Assembly: GCA_040880585.1 (NCBI GenBank)
Contig: JBBDID010000042.1
Span: forward strand, 1-64,000
Origin: Paracrocinitomix sp040880585
Lineage (GTDB): Bacteria; Bacteroidota; Bacteroidia; Flavobacteriales_D; Crocinitomicaceae
Direction: 5' to 3'
DNA length: 64,000 bases
A program made the position numbers and the translations under genes. This document shows positions 32,215 to 42,800 of the stretch, in pieces. The notes beneath the pieces were generated by a model, which searched no databases, was not told the origin of the DNA, and saw only the letters and a program-made list of their open reading frames with translations. Positions within the stretch are counted from its first letter, which is position 1. Each line of letters starts with the position of its first letter.

Positions 32215-34389
32215 TTATGGTTTCAATTTTTCTTCAAACTCCTCAACCGTAAAATAATCGCCATCATATTCAATGATTGGAACCATGTCTTCTAAGCCAT
32301 AAGTTTTATACCGATCAATTTCATTAATTGCAGCTTCTTTTGACGGAAATGGTTTGGAGTAATATATCATTTTACCACTTTCTGCCCTTACGGGTTTTAC
32401 ATCTCCAATATTGAGGAAAATATCCAAATCTTCATTAGGAATATCTGCATCTTCAGGGTACTCTGCAATTTTAAGGCGATACTTTACCCGAGACATATCA
32501 ATACCATTGATAATATTATTACCACCCGTGGTGTCGGTTTCATCTTCAGTACGGGATTCAACAAAGCTATTGAGTTCTTTATCTTCATTGTAATTATCGG
32601 GCAAATCATTTGGATCAATACCTAACTCTCTGAGTGTTTTTCTTTCGTGGCCTTTATACGCAACAACAAAAGCAGATCTATATCCTTTTGAGATCAATTT
32701 CTTTCTATGGGCATTGGCTTTTTTATAATCTTCATACTTACCGGAATAATAGCGTGTGATACCATCCTCGCCCTTTGCAAAAGTGATGTCTTCTATCTCT
32801 GGAAAGGCTTCTGATGTGTTAACTTTGTTTTTGAATGCTCCTATTTGTACCCGATAGACTTGTTGATCTGATTTCCCGACTTCAGGACCGACCCTTCCAG
32901 TATTATTATTGTCTTCTTTTACTTTTTCAACAACTCTTGGATCAATTGCAAAGAATGTGCTGTCAACGCTACCATCCCTTCCAATAAGTTCAACATCAAT
33001 CCCCTCTTCTTCTATTTTTTCTTGAGCGGCAACTGCATCCTCAATAGTGGCATATTCTCCCAAAATATAGTAAACGGTATCACCTCTTAACTCTGTTTTG
33101 AATTCATTATACCCCAAATATTTATGCAATTCATTTGCACTGATGTCTTTATGTTCTTTACCAATAATGACAACATACGACTTATCTTTTCTATCGGCAT
33201 AAGGGTCCACTAATTGAACAACGCCCTCCTTACCAAATTCAACGATTTTTTTGTCCTCTACAAAAGGGTGATCATATCCCGTTGAGTCATTAAACTCTTT
33301 CCAATGACGGGCAATGTCTTCTTCTGTTAAAGTGACTCCAAATTCATTCACCATATTACCTTCAGGGGTATTGGGTTCATCATCCATATAATCAGGAACT
33401 CCGTCATTATCCATATCCAAAGGACAGCCTTTTTCATCTACGAGTGCTTCAAGAGGTGTCCCCGGACATTCGTCATAGGCATCTATTACACCGTCTTTAT
33501 CCCAATCATTTTGTTCAAAATCAACATACAATTCAATATCTCGATCATCCATAGGGTCAAATCCTTTTTCTTTGGGCAACTGTAGGTCATAACTCAAGGA
33601 TACGTAAGTTGTCCAAAGCATATCCTTACGTCCGTCACCATGTCTGATCGGGCCTTCTCCGGCTGGGGAAATATTGTCAATTAAATCGGTAAAAGTAAAA
33701 TAGTAAGTGGTGGCTACCCGAAAATCCCAACGTGGTGAGAGATGAAACTCTATACCTGCTGAAATAGGAATGGCAAAACTTTGCTCGCGATAGTCTCCTA
33801 AGCTGTCCAGATTTTGCTCCCTAAGGTCAGTTTCATAGGTGTAATCCCGCATCAATGGGATGGCATTTTCTGCCAGAGGATTATCTTCGGACATATTCAT
33901 AATAGATCCATCCGACCAATAATGATACTCATTCCCGTTCGCATCATAAAGATCTGTCTTTGATAAGAATTCGAAAGAAGAAAAACCTAATCCCACGAAG
34001 GGGTGAAACATGGTTTTTGGCGAACTCAGCATAGGGTAGAAATTGTAGTATAGCTGCGCACTAAACATTCGGATACGTGACTGAAAATTGAGGTTACTAA
34101 CCAAAGAACGCTCATTGGCAACAATTTTACCGTAAGAAGCAGTCAACTCCAAATTAAAATAACGGGTTATGGGTGCATTAACGTATGCCATACCGTGGAA
34201 ACGGTTCATGGTTGGAATAAATTTTTTCTGATAATTCTGAATTTCTCCGTAATAAGTCATGGTACCTACCCCCAAACCTATACGAGGTCTTAAAACATTG
34301 GATAAAGTATCCGCATCACTCTGAGATTGAGCATGAAAAGCTGAAAAGAAAAGTAAAAAAGCGAGTAAGTATTTAATCAATTGCTGCAC
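32215..34389 (-). CDS. Outer-membrane beta-barrel protein with TSP3 and SPOR-like repeats
   Basis: The start is set at GTG 34389, which places a normal signal peptide (LIKYLLAFLLFFSAFHAQSQ) at the N-terminus; a longer frame reaches GTG 34464. Residues about 30-290 form a PorT/OmpA-like outer-membrane barrel. Asp-rich calcium-binding TSP3-like units follow (DKDGVIDAYDECPGTP, DMDNDGVPDYMDDEP). The C-terminal half has three SPOR-like repeats of about 75-90 residues, the middle one closest to the family (YRVQIGAFKNKV ... KGYRSAFVVAY). The layout replaces the usual OmpA peptidoglycan-binding domain with SPOR domains, so it probably ties the outer membrane to the cell wall. It follows the TPR/PD40 gene on the same strand. 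Confidence 0.8.
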   Translation of the reverse strand: MQQLIKYLLAFLLFFSAFHAQSQSDADTLSNVLRPRIGLGVGTMTYYGEIQNYQKKFIPTMNRFHGMAYVNAPITRYFNLELTASYGKIVANERSLVSNLNFQSRIRMFSAQLYYNFYPMLSSPKTMFHPFVGLGFSSFEFLSKTDLYDANGNEYHYWSDGSIMNMSEDNPLAENAIPLMRDYTYETDLREQNLDSLGDYREQSFAIPISAGIEFHLSPRWDFRVATTYYFTFTDLIDNISPAGEGPIRHGDGRKDMLWTTYVSLSYDLQLPKEKGFDPMDDRDIELYVDFEQNDWDKDGVIDAYDECPGTPLEALVDEKGCPLDMDNDGVPDYMDDEPNTPEGNMVNEFGVTLTEEDIARHWKEFNDSTGYDHPFVEDKKIVEFGKEGVVQLVDPYADRKDKSYVVIIGKEHKDISANELHKYLGYNEFKTELRGDTVYYILGEYATIEDAVAAQEKIEEEGIDVELIGRDGSVDSTFFAIDPRVVEKVKEDNNNTGRVGPEVGKSDQQVYRVQIGAFKNKVNTSEAFPEIEDITFAKGEDGITRYYSGKYEDYKKANAHRKKLISKGYRSAFVVAYKGHERKTLRELGIDPNDLPDNYNEDKELNSFVESRTEDETDTTGGNNIINGIDMSRVKYRLKIAEYPEDADIPNEDLDIFLNIGDVKPVRAESGKMIYYSKPFPSKEAAINEIDRYKTYGLEDMVPIIEYDGDYFTVEEFEEKLKP

Positions 34390-34483
34390 AAGTTTTTCCC
34401 TTATATAAAATAAAGATAAGAGATTTTGCCTGAATTTCTCAAAAATGTAAGAATTATTATTCACAATATAAGCTGCATAAGTT

Positions 34484-34508
34484 GAGCTTGTCGACTTTTG
34501 ACAAGCTC
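34484..34508. repeat. Intercistronic hairpin
   Basis: GAGCTTGTC (34484-34492) and GACAAGCTC (34500-34508) are perfect 9-bp arms with a 7-nt loop, in the gap between two minus-strand genes. There is no T-run on either side, so it is more likely an RNA-processing or stabilising hairpin, or a dispersed palindrome, than a terminator. Confidence 0.55.
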
Positions 34509-34529
34509 GTTGATTAAAATCACCATTTT

Positions 34530-35903
34530 TTACTCAGGAAAATTGAAAGTATACTCACTCATGTCTACTTCAAAGATGTCCCGAGCACCCATTCCACCGT
34601 TTCCTGAAGATGAAAAAGTAGTGTAATACGCTTTTTGATTATCAACATGATAAGTGAAATGTGTTTCATCTGAAACGGTATTGATAGGATAGCCCATATT
34701 TACCGGATCACTCCACTCGCCATTCTCTCTTTTACAAACATACACATCATATCCTCCCATTCCCTCATGCCCGTCTGAAGAAAAGAAAAGGTATTTCTCA
34801 TCCGGAGTTACATAAACAGTGGTTTCTTGGCCCGTTGTATTTATCGTAGGCCCCAGATTTACAGGTTTACCCCATTCTCTTCCTGCTTTAACAGAAGTCC
34901 ATATATCTGCCCGTCCTTGCCCACCTTTTCTTTCTGAGATAAAATAAATGGTGTTTCCATCAGAGGTAACTGAAGCAGCAGCATCAAATACAATGGTGTT
35001 GATCATTTTTCCAAGAGGTTTGGGTGTGTTCCAATCTCCACGAATATTCATTTTGCTGACAAACAGGTCTGAACTTCGCGTCTTGATCCTTGGTTTCTCT
35101 ATTGCCGTTGTGTTTATAGTGATGTACAACTCTTTTCCGTCTGCTGAGATATGGTTGACAGCATCAAACCCTTTTGAGTTAATCCTTCTGACAATGTCAC
35201 TGGTATTTGAAGCTTCATCCCATGCTCCTGTTTCTTCATTCCATGTACAGACGTAAATATCTTCAAAAAATCGCTGATCCGCCGGATTAACACCCCCACC
35301 TTTATTATCTGCCCTTCTTGAAACAAAATAAAAATGTTTACCGTCTGGAGCCATAACGGGACTATAATCATCAAAAGCAGAGTTGATACTTGAACTCATA
35401 GGTGTGATTTTTACCTTTACAGGGCTCTTGATCATTTCTTTGGCACGACCACATTCTTCAATTCTTTTGTTTAAATTCAATTCTTTAGCTCTGCTTTCTC
35501 TAACTTTCGCTTTAACTTGATTATAGTGTAATACGGCCTTGTCTAATTCACCAAGTCGGTGATAACTAACCCCTAGTAAATAACCGGATTCACTACTGAC
35601 TAAAGAGTCTTTCTTTATCGCTTTTTCTGCATATTCAATCGCTTTTTCATAATTACCTAACGCCAAATGGGATTCTCCAACCCAGTAGGTGGCTGTGGCA
35701 TTCCCTTTATCTTTTATCAGGGCTTCTCTAAACTTTACCAGTGCGATTCGGTATTGCCCTTCACTATAAAGCCGTCTTCCTTCTGTAATCAGGTATTGAG
35801 CCGTACCTTTTTCAAAAATATTTGAAGTTGAATCAGGCGGGTTAAATGCAAAAGAAGAGGTTGAACAAACCAATAAAATAATATACAAGAGAATTTTCTT
35901 CAT
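34530..35903 (-). CDS. TPR and PD40 beta-propeller periplasmic protein (PorE-like, no OmpA domain)
   Basis: A 457-aa exported protein. Signal peptide 1-19; three to four TPR helices at about residues 35-150 (ALVKFREALIKDKGNATATY, GNYEKAIEYAEKAIKKD); then WD40-like PD40 blades from about 180 onward, each with the pattern DGKHFYFVSRR, DGNTIYFISERKGGQGRADIW, DEKYLFFSSDGHEGMGGYDVY. T9SS PorE proteins have this TPR plus PD40 order followed by an OmpA domain; here the OmpA domain is missing and the protein ends after the propeller. The neighbour 32215-34389 could supply the wall-binding function. A link to T9SS or gliding is inferred from this layout. Confidence 0.75.
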   Translation of the reverse strand: MKKILLYIILLVCSTSSFAFNPPDSTSNIFEKGTAQYLITEGRRLYSEGQYRIALVKFREALIKDKGNATATYWVGESHLALGNYEKAIEYAEKAIKKDSLVSSESGYLLGVSYHRLGELDKAVLHYNQVKAKVRESRAKELNLNKRIEECGRAKEMIKSPVKVKITPMSSSINSAFDDYSPVMAPDGKHFYFVSRRADNKGGGVNPADQRFFEDIYVCTWNEETGAWDEASNTSDIVRRINSKGFDAVNHISADGKELYITINTTAIEKPRIKTRSSDLFVSKMNIRGDWNTPKPLGKMINTIVFDAAASVTSDGNTIYFISERKGGQGRADIWTSVKAGREWGKPVNLGPTINTTGQETTVYVTPDEKYLFFSSDGHEGMGGYDVYVCKRENGEWSDPVNMGYPINTVSDETHFTYHVDNQKAYYTTFSSSGNGGMGARDIFEVDMSEYTFNFPE

Positions 35904-35919
35904 AAGTTAAATATTTAAT

Positions 35920-35927
35920 CAAATATA
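35920..35927 (-). promoter_or_regulatory. -7 element of the TPR/PD40 gene
   Basis: TATATTTG on the minus strand matches TAnnTTTG perfectly, 16 bp before the ATG at 35903. No clear -33 TTG is seen. Confidence 0.5.
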
Positions 35928-35966
35928 ATTAATTTGCTCATTCTCTGACTTGGAGCAGTTAATAAA

Positions 35967-36842
35967 TTATACTGTTGCTTTTTTTTCCGGTGGTGTGGCG
36001 TACTCATTCTTTGATAAATCAACTATTTCATGCATAGAAAGTGTAGAAGAGGTTACCGCAGCAATCGGAGCAATAGCAGCCAATAAGAAAGTGACTACCA
36101 AAACCGTGCCCCAAAGCAATTGTGTATTTGTATCTGAGGGTATACTCTCCATTTTCAGGTAAAAATAATTAAAAGATAGAAAACAAGCAGAATAAATCCC
36201 TCCCAGTGCTACAGCAAGCCCCTTGTGTCGTGAAACAAAATGAATAGATTGTGAAATATTGAGTCTTCTTCTTTCATTCACATAATCAATATAACCGAAA
36301 CCGTAAAAATAAGCGCCGATTATCAATGGAATGATATAGATGAAGATCGATTGCGTTATCCCTCCAATCAAAGATCCCAACCCAATTAAAATGATCAATA
36401 TGAGATATTCTATCAGTAAAAGCCGCAAGTTAAGACGCACAGCCCGCTTAATATCTTTGACTACTTGCATGAAGTTCCATTTATACGTATTTCCGGTGAT
36501 AATCTTCTCTACTTTTTCAGATAAAATGGTCAGTACCGGAGCAAGACACATGATCACCAAATACATGGTGAACTTGGTAAACAAATAGTAAAGAGCGTCG
36601 TAAAAAATGATCTTGACGGTTTTCCAGATCAAACCATTTATCGTGTCAATTTCAGTAATGCGTTGATTCAGGTCATGCCGGATGGACCATTCCATATCTT
36701 CAAAATACTGACCGACATTAAAAATGAGTAAAAAAAGTACAACAGGAAAGATAACAAACCAATAGAGCCTATGACGGATTAGAAATTGAATTCCCCGCCA
36801 ATAATTTTTTAATCCGGTACCTAACAGTTTAAAAAAATGCAT
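35967..36842 (-). CDS. EI24-domain membrane protein (CysZ-like)
   Basis: A 291-aa integral membrane protein with about six membrane segments: residues about 25-48, 68-105, 132-165, 165-190, 205-225 and 240-265. The start (KLLGTGLKNYWRGIQFLIRH) and the long paired helices follow the EI24/CysZ pattern. CysZ is a sulfate permease in proteobacteria; for Bacteroidota members the substrate is not established. The last residues are a short polar tail. It is transcribed away from the VWA gene at 36950, and the two share a 107-bp divergent region. Confidence 0.75.
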   Translation of the reverse strand: MHFFKLLGTGLKNYWRGIQFLIRHRLYWFVIFPVVLFLLIFNVGQYFEDMEWSIRHDLNQRITEIDTINGLIWKTVKIIFYDALYYLFTKFTMYLVIMCLAPVLTILSEKVEKIITGNTYKWNFMQVVKDIKRAVRLNLRLLLIEYLILIILIGLGSLIGGITQSIFIYIIPLIIGAYFYGFGYIDYVNERRRLNISQSIHFVSRHKGLAVALGGIYSACFLSFNYFYLKMESIPSDTNTQLLWGTVLVVTFLLAAIAPIAAVTSSTLSMHEIVDLSKNEYATPPEKKATV

Positions 36843-36949
36843 CTCTTAATTTGCGGTAAAAATACAAATGCAGAACGAATTTGAAACGCTATAGCAGATT
36901 AAATCCGTCAAAGCAAAACTATTTCATTAATTTTAACTGAATTTTTACG

Positions 36950-39019
36950 TTGGAACTTCTATTTACATATCATCCTGTATGGCTACTGTTGTCTGCTACT
37001 GTGGCTTTTATCTATGCATTCTATTTGTATCGTAAAGATGAATTGCTTGAAGATGTTAAAAAATCGATCAAATGGGGTCTGGCAGTTTTCAGGTTTGTAG
37101 CCGTTTGGCTCATTTGTATCCTATTGCTTGGCATTATTTTTGAGAAAATGGAAGATCGAAAAGAAAAGCCCTTGATATTTATTGCACACGACACCTCCGA
37201 GTCTATTCTTCTCAATGCTGATTCTACTTTTTATAAAGAAAAGTACATTCAAGATCTCAGGTCACTTTCTAAAGAACTCAGTCAGGAGTTTAACGTAGTG
37301 GAGTACAGTTTTGCTGCTGAATTAGAAGAGGGAATTTCAGCGGATTATAAAGGAAAGACAACCAATATTTCAACGGTTTTTAATCAAATTTTTGATCAAT
37401 ATATCAATAGAAATATCGGAAGTATTATTCTTTCTTCTGATGGAATTTATAATGTGGGATCTAATCCCATTTATGCGTTGGCAAGAAAAAGTTTTTTACC
37501 GGTATATACGGTGGGGTTAGGAGACACCAATCAAGTGAGGGATGTAAAAATTGAAATGATAAAACACAACGATATTGCATTTCTTGGTAATCAATTTCCG
37601 GTAGAAGTGATCCTGACACAAAATAAATGTGATGGAGAGACAGTGAAAGTAGGAATCTATAAAGGCGAGAAACTACTGAAAGAAAAGCAACTCAAACTCA
37701 AAGGAGAACAGCAGCAATTTTCTATTGACTTTACTTTAACGGCTGATCAGATCGGCTATCAAAAATATACCGTTAGAACAACAGCAGTAAAAAATGAATT
37801 CTCACTGAAAAATAATACGTCTAATTTCTATGTGGATGTGATTGATGGTCGTCAAAAAATATTGATCGCTCATCACGGTCCCCACCCGGATATTGCAGCC
37901 TTGCGATTTGTTATTGAAGGAAATAAAAATTATGAGGTAGAAGTAAAAGGAATGGATGAAGTAACCTCAACGGCTGCTTATGATTTATTGATTTTACATA
38001 ATTATCGGGCGGGAAACTCTGTGGTTGAGAAAGCTGCTTTATCAGGAAGCACGTCCTGCCTTTTTATTGTAGGGAACCAAACCAATATGCGAGACGTTGA
38101 AAATACCCAAATCGGCATTTCAGGAAATAAGACCGATCTGGAAGAAGTAGGTTTTTCGCACAATCCTGCTTTTAAGGATATCCTGCTCTCTGGTGACATA
38201 GTGAGTATGTTGTCTACAGCTCCTCCTTTACAAGCCCCTTTTGGAAACTTTAATTTTTCTTCTGCAATTTCAATATTGGCCTATCAGAAAATCGGTAATA
38301 TTGTTTTGGATAAACCACTGATTTATTTCACAAAAAAAGGAAGCAATAGAAGTGGTGTGATAATGGGAGAGGGAATTTGGAGATGGAGACTTCACGATCA
38401 GTTTAAAAATGGCACAACTCAAAATTTCGAAGAACTGATCAGTAAAGTGATTACCTATCTGGCGATTAAAGACAACAAAGACCCGTTTAAAGTTAGATTA
38501 CAACGAGAGTACAATGAAAGCGAAAATATTATGGTAGAAGCTGAACTGTATAATATGTCGTATGAGCTGATCAATGAACCGGATGTACAGTTTAGATTCA
38601 CCAATGAAAAAGGAGGTGTGTTTGAACCTTATTTTGTACGAGTGGGCAATCACTATCAACTGGATCTGGGAAAATTACCACAAGGTATTTATCAATGGAA
38701 AGCTTCTACTGAATTTCAAAACAAAAAATACGTGAAAGAAGGAGAGTTTTTGGTCAAAGAAGTAAATGTAGAACAATTAAATGTTCAAGCCAATCACCGC
38801 TTACTCGCAAACATGGCTGAGAATTCCGGAGGAAAGTTTTTTCTGCCATCAGAACTGGATGAATTAAAAATGGCTATTCAACAGAGAGAGGATTTAGTCA
38901 CCATTGTGTATCAAGAAAAATCATTTCGTGACTTAATTGACTATAAGTGGCTCTTTTTTCTGATTATGGCACTACTTTCAACAGAGTGGTTCATCCGTAA
39001 ATTTAATGGGGCATATTGA
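36950..39019 (+). CDS. VWA-domain membrane protein
   Basis: A 689-aa protein starting with TTG at 36950; a -7-like TAATTTTA (36928-36935) lies 14 bp before it. Membrane segments at residues about 6-24 and 42-64 are followed by a von Willebrand A domain (about 75-230) with the complete MIDAS motif DTSES near residue 80, TNIS and ILSSDG. A middle glutamine-amidotransferase-like or beta region follows, and a last membrane helix at about 662-683. The build is like the large BatA/BatB-type and DUF-containing VWA membrane proteins of Bacteroidota. The domain should sit in the periplasm and bind a protein partner through a divalent metal. Role otherwise unknown. Confidence 0.75.
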   Translation: MELLFTYHPVWLLLSATVAFIYAFYLYRKDELLEDVKKSIKWGLAVFRFVAVWLICILLLGIIFEKMEDRKEKPLIFIAHDTSESILLNADSTFYKEKYIQDLRSLSKELSQEFNVVEYSFAAELEEGISADYKGKTTNISTVFNQIFDQYINRNIGSIILSSDGIYNVGSNPIYALARKSFLPVYTVGLGDTNQVRDVKIEMIKHNDIAFLGNQFPVEVILTQNKCDGETVKVGIYKGEKLLKEKQLKLKGEQQQFSIDFTLTADQIGYQKYTVRTTAVKNEFSLKNNTSNFYVDVIDGRQKILIAHHGPHPDIAALRFVIEGNKNYEVEVKGMDEVTSTAAYDLLILHNYRAGNSVVEKAALSGSTSCLFIVGNQTNMRDVENTQIGISGNKTDLEEVGFSHNPAFKDILLSGDIVSMLSTAPPLQAPFGNFNFSSAISILAYQKIGNIVLDKPLIYFTKKGSNRSGVIMGEGIWRWRLHDQFKNGTTQNFEELISKVITYLAIKDNKDPFKVRLQREYNESENIMVEAELYNMSYELINEPDVQFRFTNEKGGVFEPYFVRVGNHYQLDLGKLPQGIYQWKASTEFQNKKYVKEGEFLVKEVNVEQLNVQANHRLLANMAENSGGKFFLPSELDELKMAIQQREDLVTIVYQEKSFRDLIDYKWLFFLIMALLSTEWFIRKFNGAY

Positions 39020-39029
39020 TCTGATTGTT

Positions 39030-39716
39030 TCATAGCCGGGTAATTGTGTTGTCAAAAGAGGTGTATTCTGCCACTTTGTTTTTTAACATGATGATATTAA
39101 GCCGCTCGTGAAACTCATCAATACATTTTTGATGGAAATAGGGATATAACATGTGATCCCTGAATGGATTGTTGCTTTGGTAGTAAGTTTCATGCTCAAT
39201 GACAGTTCCGTTTTTTGATTGCTCAAACGTAATGCGTTGCAGCCCATGCGTGATGTTGTTTTTGGCATAGCAAAATTCAATTAAATGTGCAATCGGATCT
39301 ATTTTTGTGATAATGAATAGAGCATCCAGTTTTATTTTTTTCAAAAAATTAAGTTCCAGCAAAATAGCAGTGCATTCCCCTACTTTTTTGACGTCAAAAT
39401 GATCTTTTCGATTATAGATTAATTTGAGACGATTGACCGGGCCGGACCATAATTCGTAGGGATCAACATGTAAATAACTCTTCCAGACATAGTCTAAGTT
39501 AAAATCTGTAAAGTAAGCAGAAGTATGATGAAGATATTCGTTTAGATCCTGTTGATGTTCAGTGCTGGTGGTAACATTTTTTACGCGCAAGGAATCTTTT
39601 CGATTGGCTGTTACCGTTGGTTGTTTAAAACTGTAAACACAAAAAGAGAATGTCAGGTTAAAGAATAGCAAACCTGTAAGTGGAATGGTTGTATTTCTTA
39701 AAATAAGAATACCCAA
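39030..39716 (-). CDS. Exported protein of unknown function
   Basis: A 228-aa frame with a hydrophobic N-terminus (LTGLLFFNLTFSFCVYSF) that looks like a signal peptide. The mature part alternates strands and ends in two long helices (HMLYPYFHQKCIDEFHERLN); the pattern is loosely like an SRPBCC lipid-binding fold, which I would not rely on. The outermost start is TTG 39716, but a perfect -7 element (TAAATTTG on the minus strand, 39714-39721) overlaps it, so the real start is probably inside, for example TTG 39671. It converges with the VWA gene, leaving 10 bp. Confidence 0.55.
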   Translation of the reverse strand: MGILILRNTTIPLTGLLFFNLTFSFCVYSFKQPTVTANRKDSLRVKNVTTSTEHQQDLNEYLHHTSAYFTDFNLDYVWKSYLHVDPYELWSGPVNRLKLIYNRKDHFDVKKVGECTAILLELNFLKKIKLDALFIITKIDPIAHLIEFCYAKNNITHGLQRITFEQSKNGTVIEHETYYQSNNPFRDHMLYPYFHQKCIDEFHERLNIIMLKNKVAEYTSFDNTITRL

Positions 39717-39721
39717 ATTTA
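39714..39721 (-). promoter_or_regulatory. -7 element before the 39030-39716 gene
   Basis: TAAATTTG on the minus strand matches TAnnTTTG perfectly. It overlaps the outermost possible start codon of the downstream gene, arguing for a later start. Confidence 0.45.
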
Positions 39722-39849
39722 CTAAAATTTAAGGAGAGAAAAAAATATTTTTAAGAGTTAGGCTACAGAGTAAACTGAATTTTAATCTCTTTGTATTACG
39801 ACACTTTGAGAGGAATTTCGTAATTTTCCGTATTCAAATTCACTACTTA

Positions 39850-42800
39850 ATGCGACTAAAAACAGCTTTTTTTATCATCTCAATCCTTTTAGGAACAATT
39901 CAAACGGTCAATGCCCGGCAATTTTATCCTTATCAACAAGAATTTTCTCAGGCCTATTTGTCCCATCCTGAAATTCCTACTGGATTATTAGAGGCCATTT
40001 CTTTTACACAAAGCCGTATAAACGATATTCAACCGGCTGCTCAAAGTTGTATCGGACTTCCACAAGCCACTGGTGTTTTTGGATTGATATCGGATGGACA
40101 GGGGTATTTTAAAAACACACGAAGTCTGATCAGCCAGTTGGCAAATGTCCCGCTTTCTACTTTAAACAATCCTTCTGCAGAAATTGCTGCTTATGCAAAG
40201 GCTTATGCCTCATTAATGACGCAACATTCAATCCGTTCAACTGATTTTCAAGGGCATGAGTACTTAATAAGACTTTTATCCGAAATACCCGAAGATGGAA
40301 ACGCAGTAAATAATTACGCATTGAGTGCACACAGCTACCAGGTTCTCAGTTTTTTGAGAGATGAAGAACAACAAGCGAAATTTGGCTTTCCGAGCTATGA
40401 TATTGATCTGAAATTTATCTATGGCACAGAAAACTATAAAATTCTATCCGCCAAAAGGGTGATGATTTCTCAGGAAACCATTACCAATAAAGAAGGAGCA
40501 CGTTATAGCCCGCAAGATAGAAGTGCAGATTACGGTCCGGCTTTATGGACGGCAACCCCTTCTTGTAACTTTTCATCCAGAAATGGAACACCGGTTTCTG
40601 CTGTCACTGTTCATACTATTCAGGGATCCTATGCAGGAGCGATTAGCTGGGCGCAAAATTGTAATTCAAATGTTTCCTATCATTACGTACTTCGATCTTC
40701 AGACGGGCAGATTACTCAAATGGTTTACGAAGCTGATAAAGCCTGGCATGTCGGATCAGAAAATCCCTACACAATTGGGCTGGAACACGAAGGATATGTT
40801 GATGATCCCTCCTGGTATACGGTAGCCATGTATACTTCTTCTGCCGCATTGGTAAAAGACATCACGCAAAGTGGTTACGGCATCAACCCACTGAGAACTT
40901 TTCAGGGGCCTGCTACAACCGGTACAAATACAATTGGAGGTTGTACTAAAATTAAGGGGCATCAACATTACCCCAATCAGTCACATACTGATCCCGGGAT
41001 TAACTGGAATTGGGAATATTATTATCAGTTGATCAATGATAGCCCTCCAACCACTTTATTATCTACTGCTTCAGGTGTGTTTTACGATTCGGGCGGAACT
41101 GCCGGAAATTATTCAGATGACGAAAGAGAACTCTATCTCATTGAGCCTGCAAATGCAGTGAGCGTAACCATAAATTTTGATCAATTTAGTTTAGAGAGTA
41201 ATTGGGATTATATGTACGTCTATGATGGAAACTCCCTTTCTTCTCCTTTGCTAGGGGTTTACACCGGAACTTCTCATCCGGGAACACTTACTTCTTCATC
41301 CGGTTCAATACTGATTGAATTCAGATCAGATTGTGCCACACAGGATATCGGCTGGGAAATTAGCTGGACTTCAGTTACCGGCCCTAATCCAAATGACGTG
41401 ACACCGCCTTCCACTTCAGTCACCGTTTCGGGAAATTGGCAAACTTCTGATTTTTCAGCAAACTTTACAGATGCGGATGATGTCAATGGCTCCGGCGTGC
41501 AACATCAACTTTATCAGGTGATTCATTTTGATGGTACAGCATGGAGAGCTAATGCCAATGAAGGTTTCTTTTCGGATAATTTTGATCAGGCACTTCATGC
41601 AGACTGGACACAACAAACCGGAACCTGGGCAACAAATTCAGGGGTGCTAAACCAAACAGATGAATCGCTCACCAATACCAATCTACACACACCATTAGAT
41701 CAAGATAATTTTGACAAATGGTTGTACCATTTTGCTATGAGAATTAGTGGAGCAGGAGGAAATAAGCGGGCAGGTTTTCACTTTATGTGTGATGACGCAA
41801 CGCTAACCAATCGGGGAAATTCATATTTTGCCTGGTTTCGTTCGGATGATGATAAAATCCAGATCTACAAAACGGTAAATGACGTTTTTCAACTGGAAGC
41901 AGATATTCCCTACACCATTAATGATAATCAGTGGTATGACGTGAAGTTACTTTTTGATAAAACGACAGGAGTTATTCAGTTGTGGTTAGATGGAGTAATG
42001 GCCGCCAGTTGGACAGATCCTTCTCCTTATACAACAGGAAATGCGATTTCTTTTCGATCGGGAGATGCTGCCTTAACCACAAACAACCTGAAAGTGTATC
42101 ATGAAAGAGGTAGTACAGTTACCGTGACGGTAGGCGTGGGCGCGCAAATTGAACACCAAAACCCGGATCCTTTTACTGCTTCGGGGAAAGTTAAATCAAT
42201 TGCTATAGACAGCTCGCTGAACATTTCTTCGGTGGCTCAAAAATTAGTAAATGTAGATTGGACACCACCGGCTGCAGTCTCTTACGTGAATGATGGAACA
42301 GCGGCAGATATTGCCATTACAACTACCAATACTGAATTATCCGCCAACTGGGCATCCACTTTTGATCAGCATTCTGATTTGGCGAGCTACTGGTACGCAA
42401 TTGGTAGCAGTCCGGGAGCGACAGATGTGGTGAATTGGACTGATAATTGGTTTGATACAACCGTTACCCATTCAGGGTTAAATTTAACGGTAGGAACCAC
42501 CTATTATTTCTCAGTCTATGCTGAAAATGGTGCAGGCTTAAATTCTGATACCATTACCTCTGATGGACAGATATTACAAGAACCTACCGGTCCTCCTACG
42601 GCAGATTTTATTGTAGCCAATTCTTATATCTGTTCATTTGAAGCTGTGTCAGTATCGAATTCAAGTATAGATGCACAAACCTACAGTTGGTCAGCTCCCG
42701 GAGCGACTCCTTCAACTTCGATAGATGCCAACCCTTATTTTACTTATACCGCAAATGGGTATTATGATATCACCTTGATTGCATCTAATATCGGTGGGTC

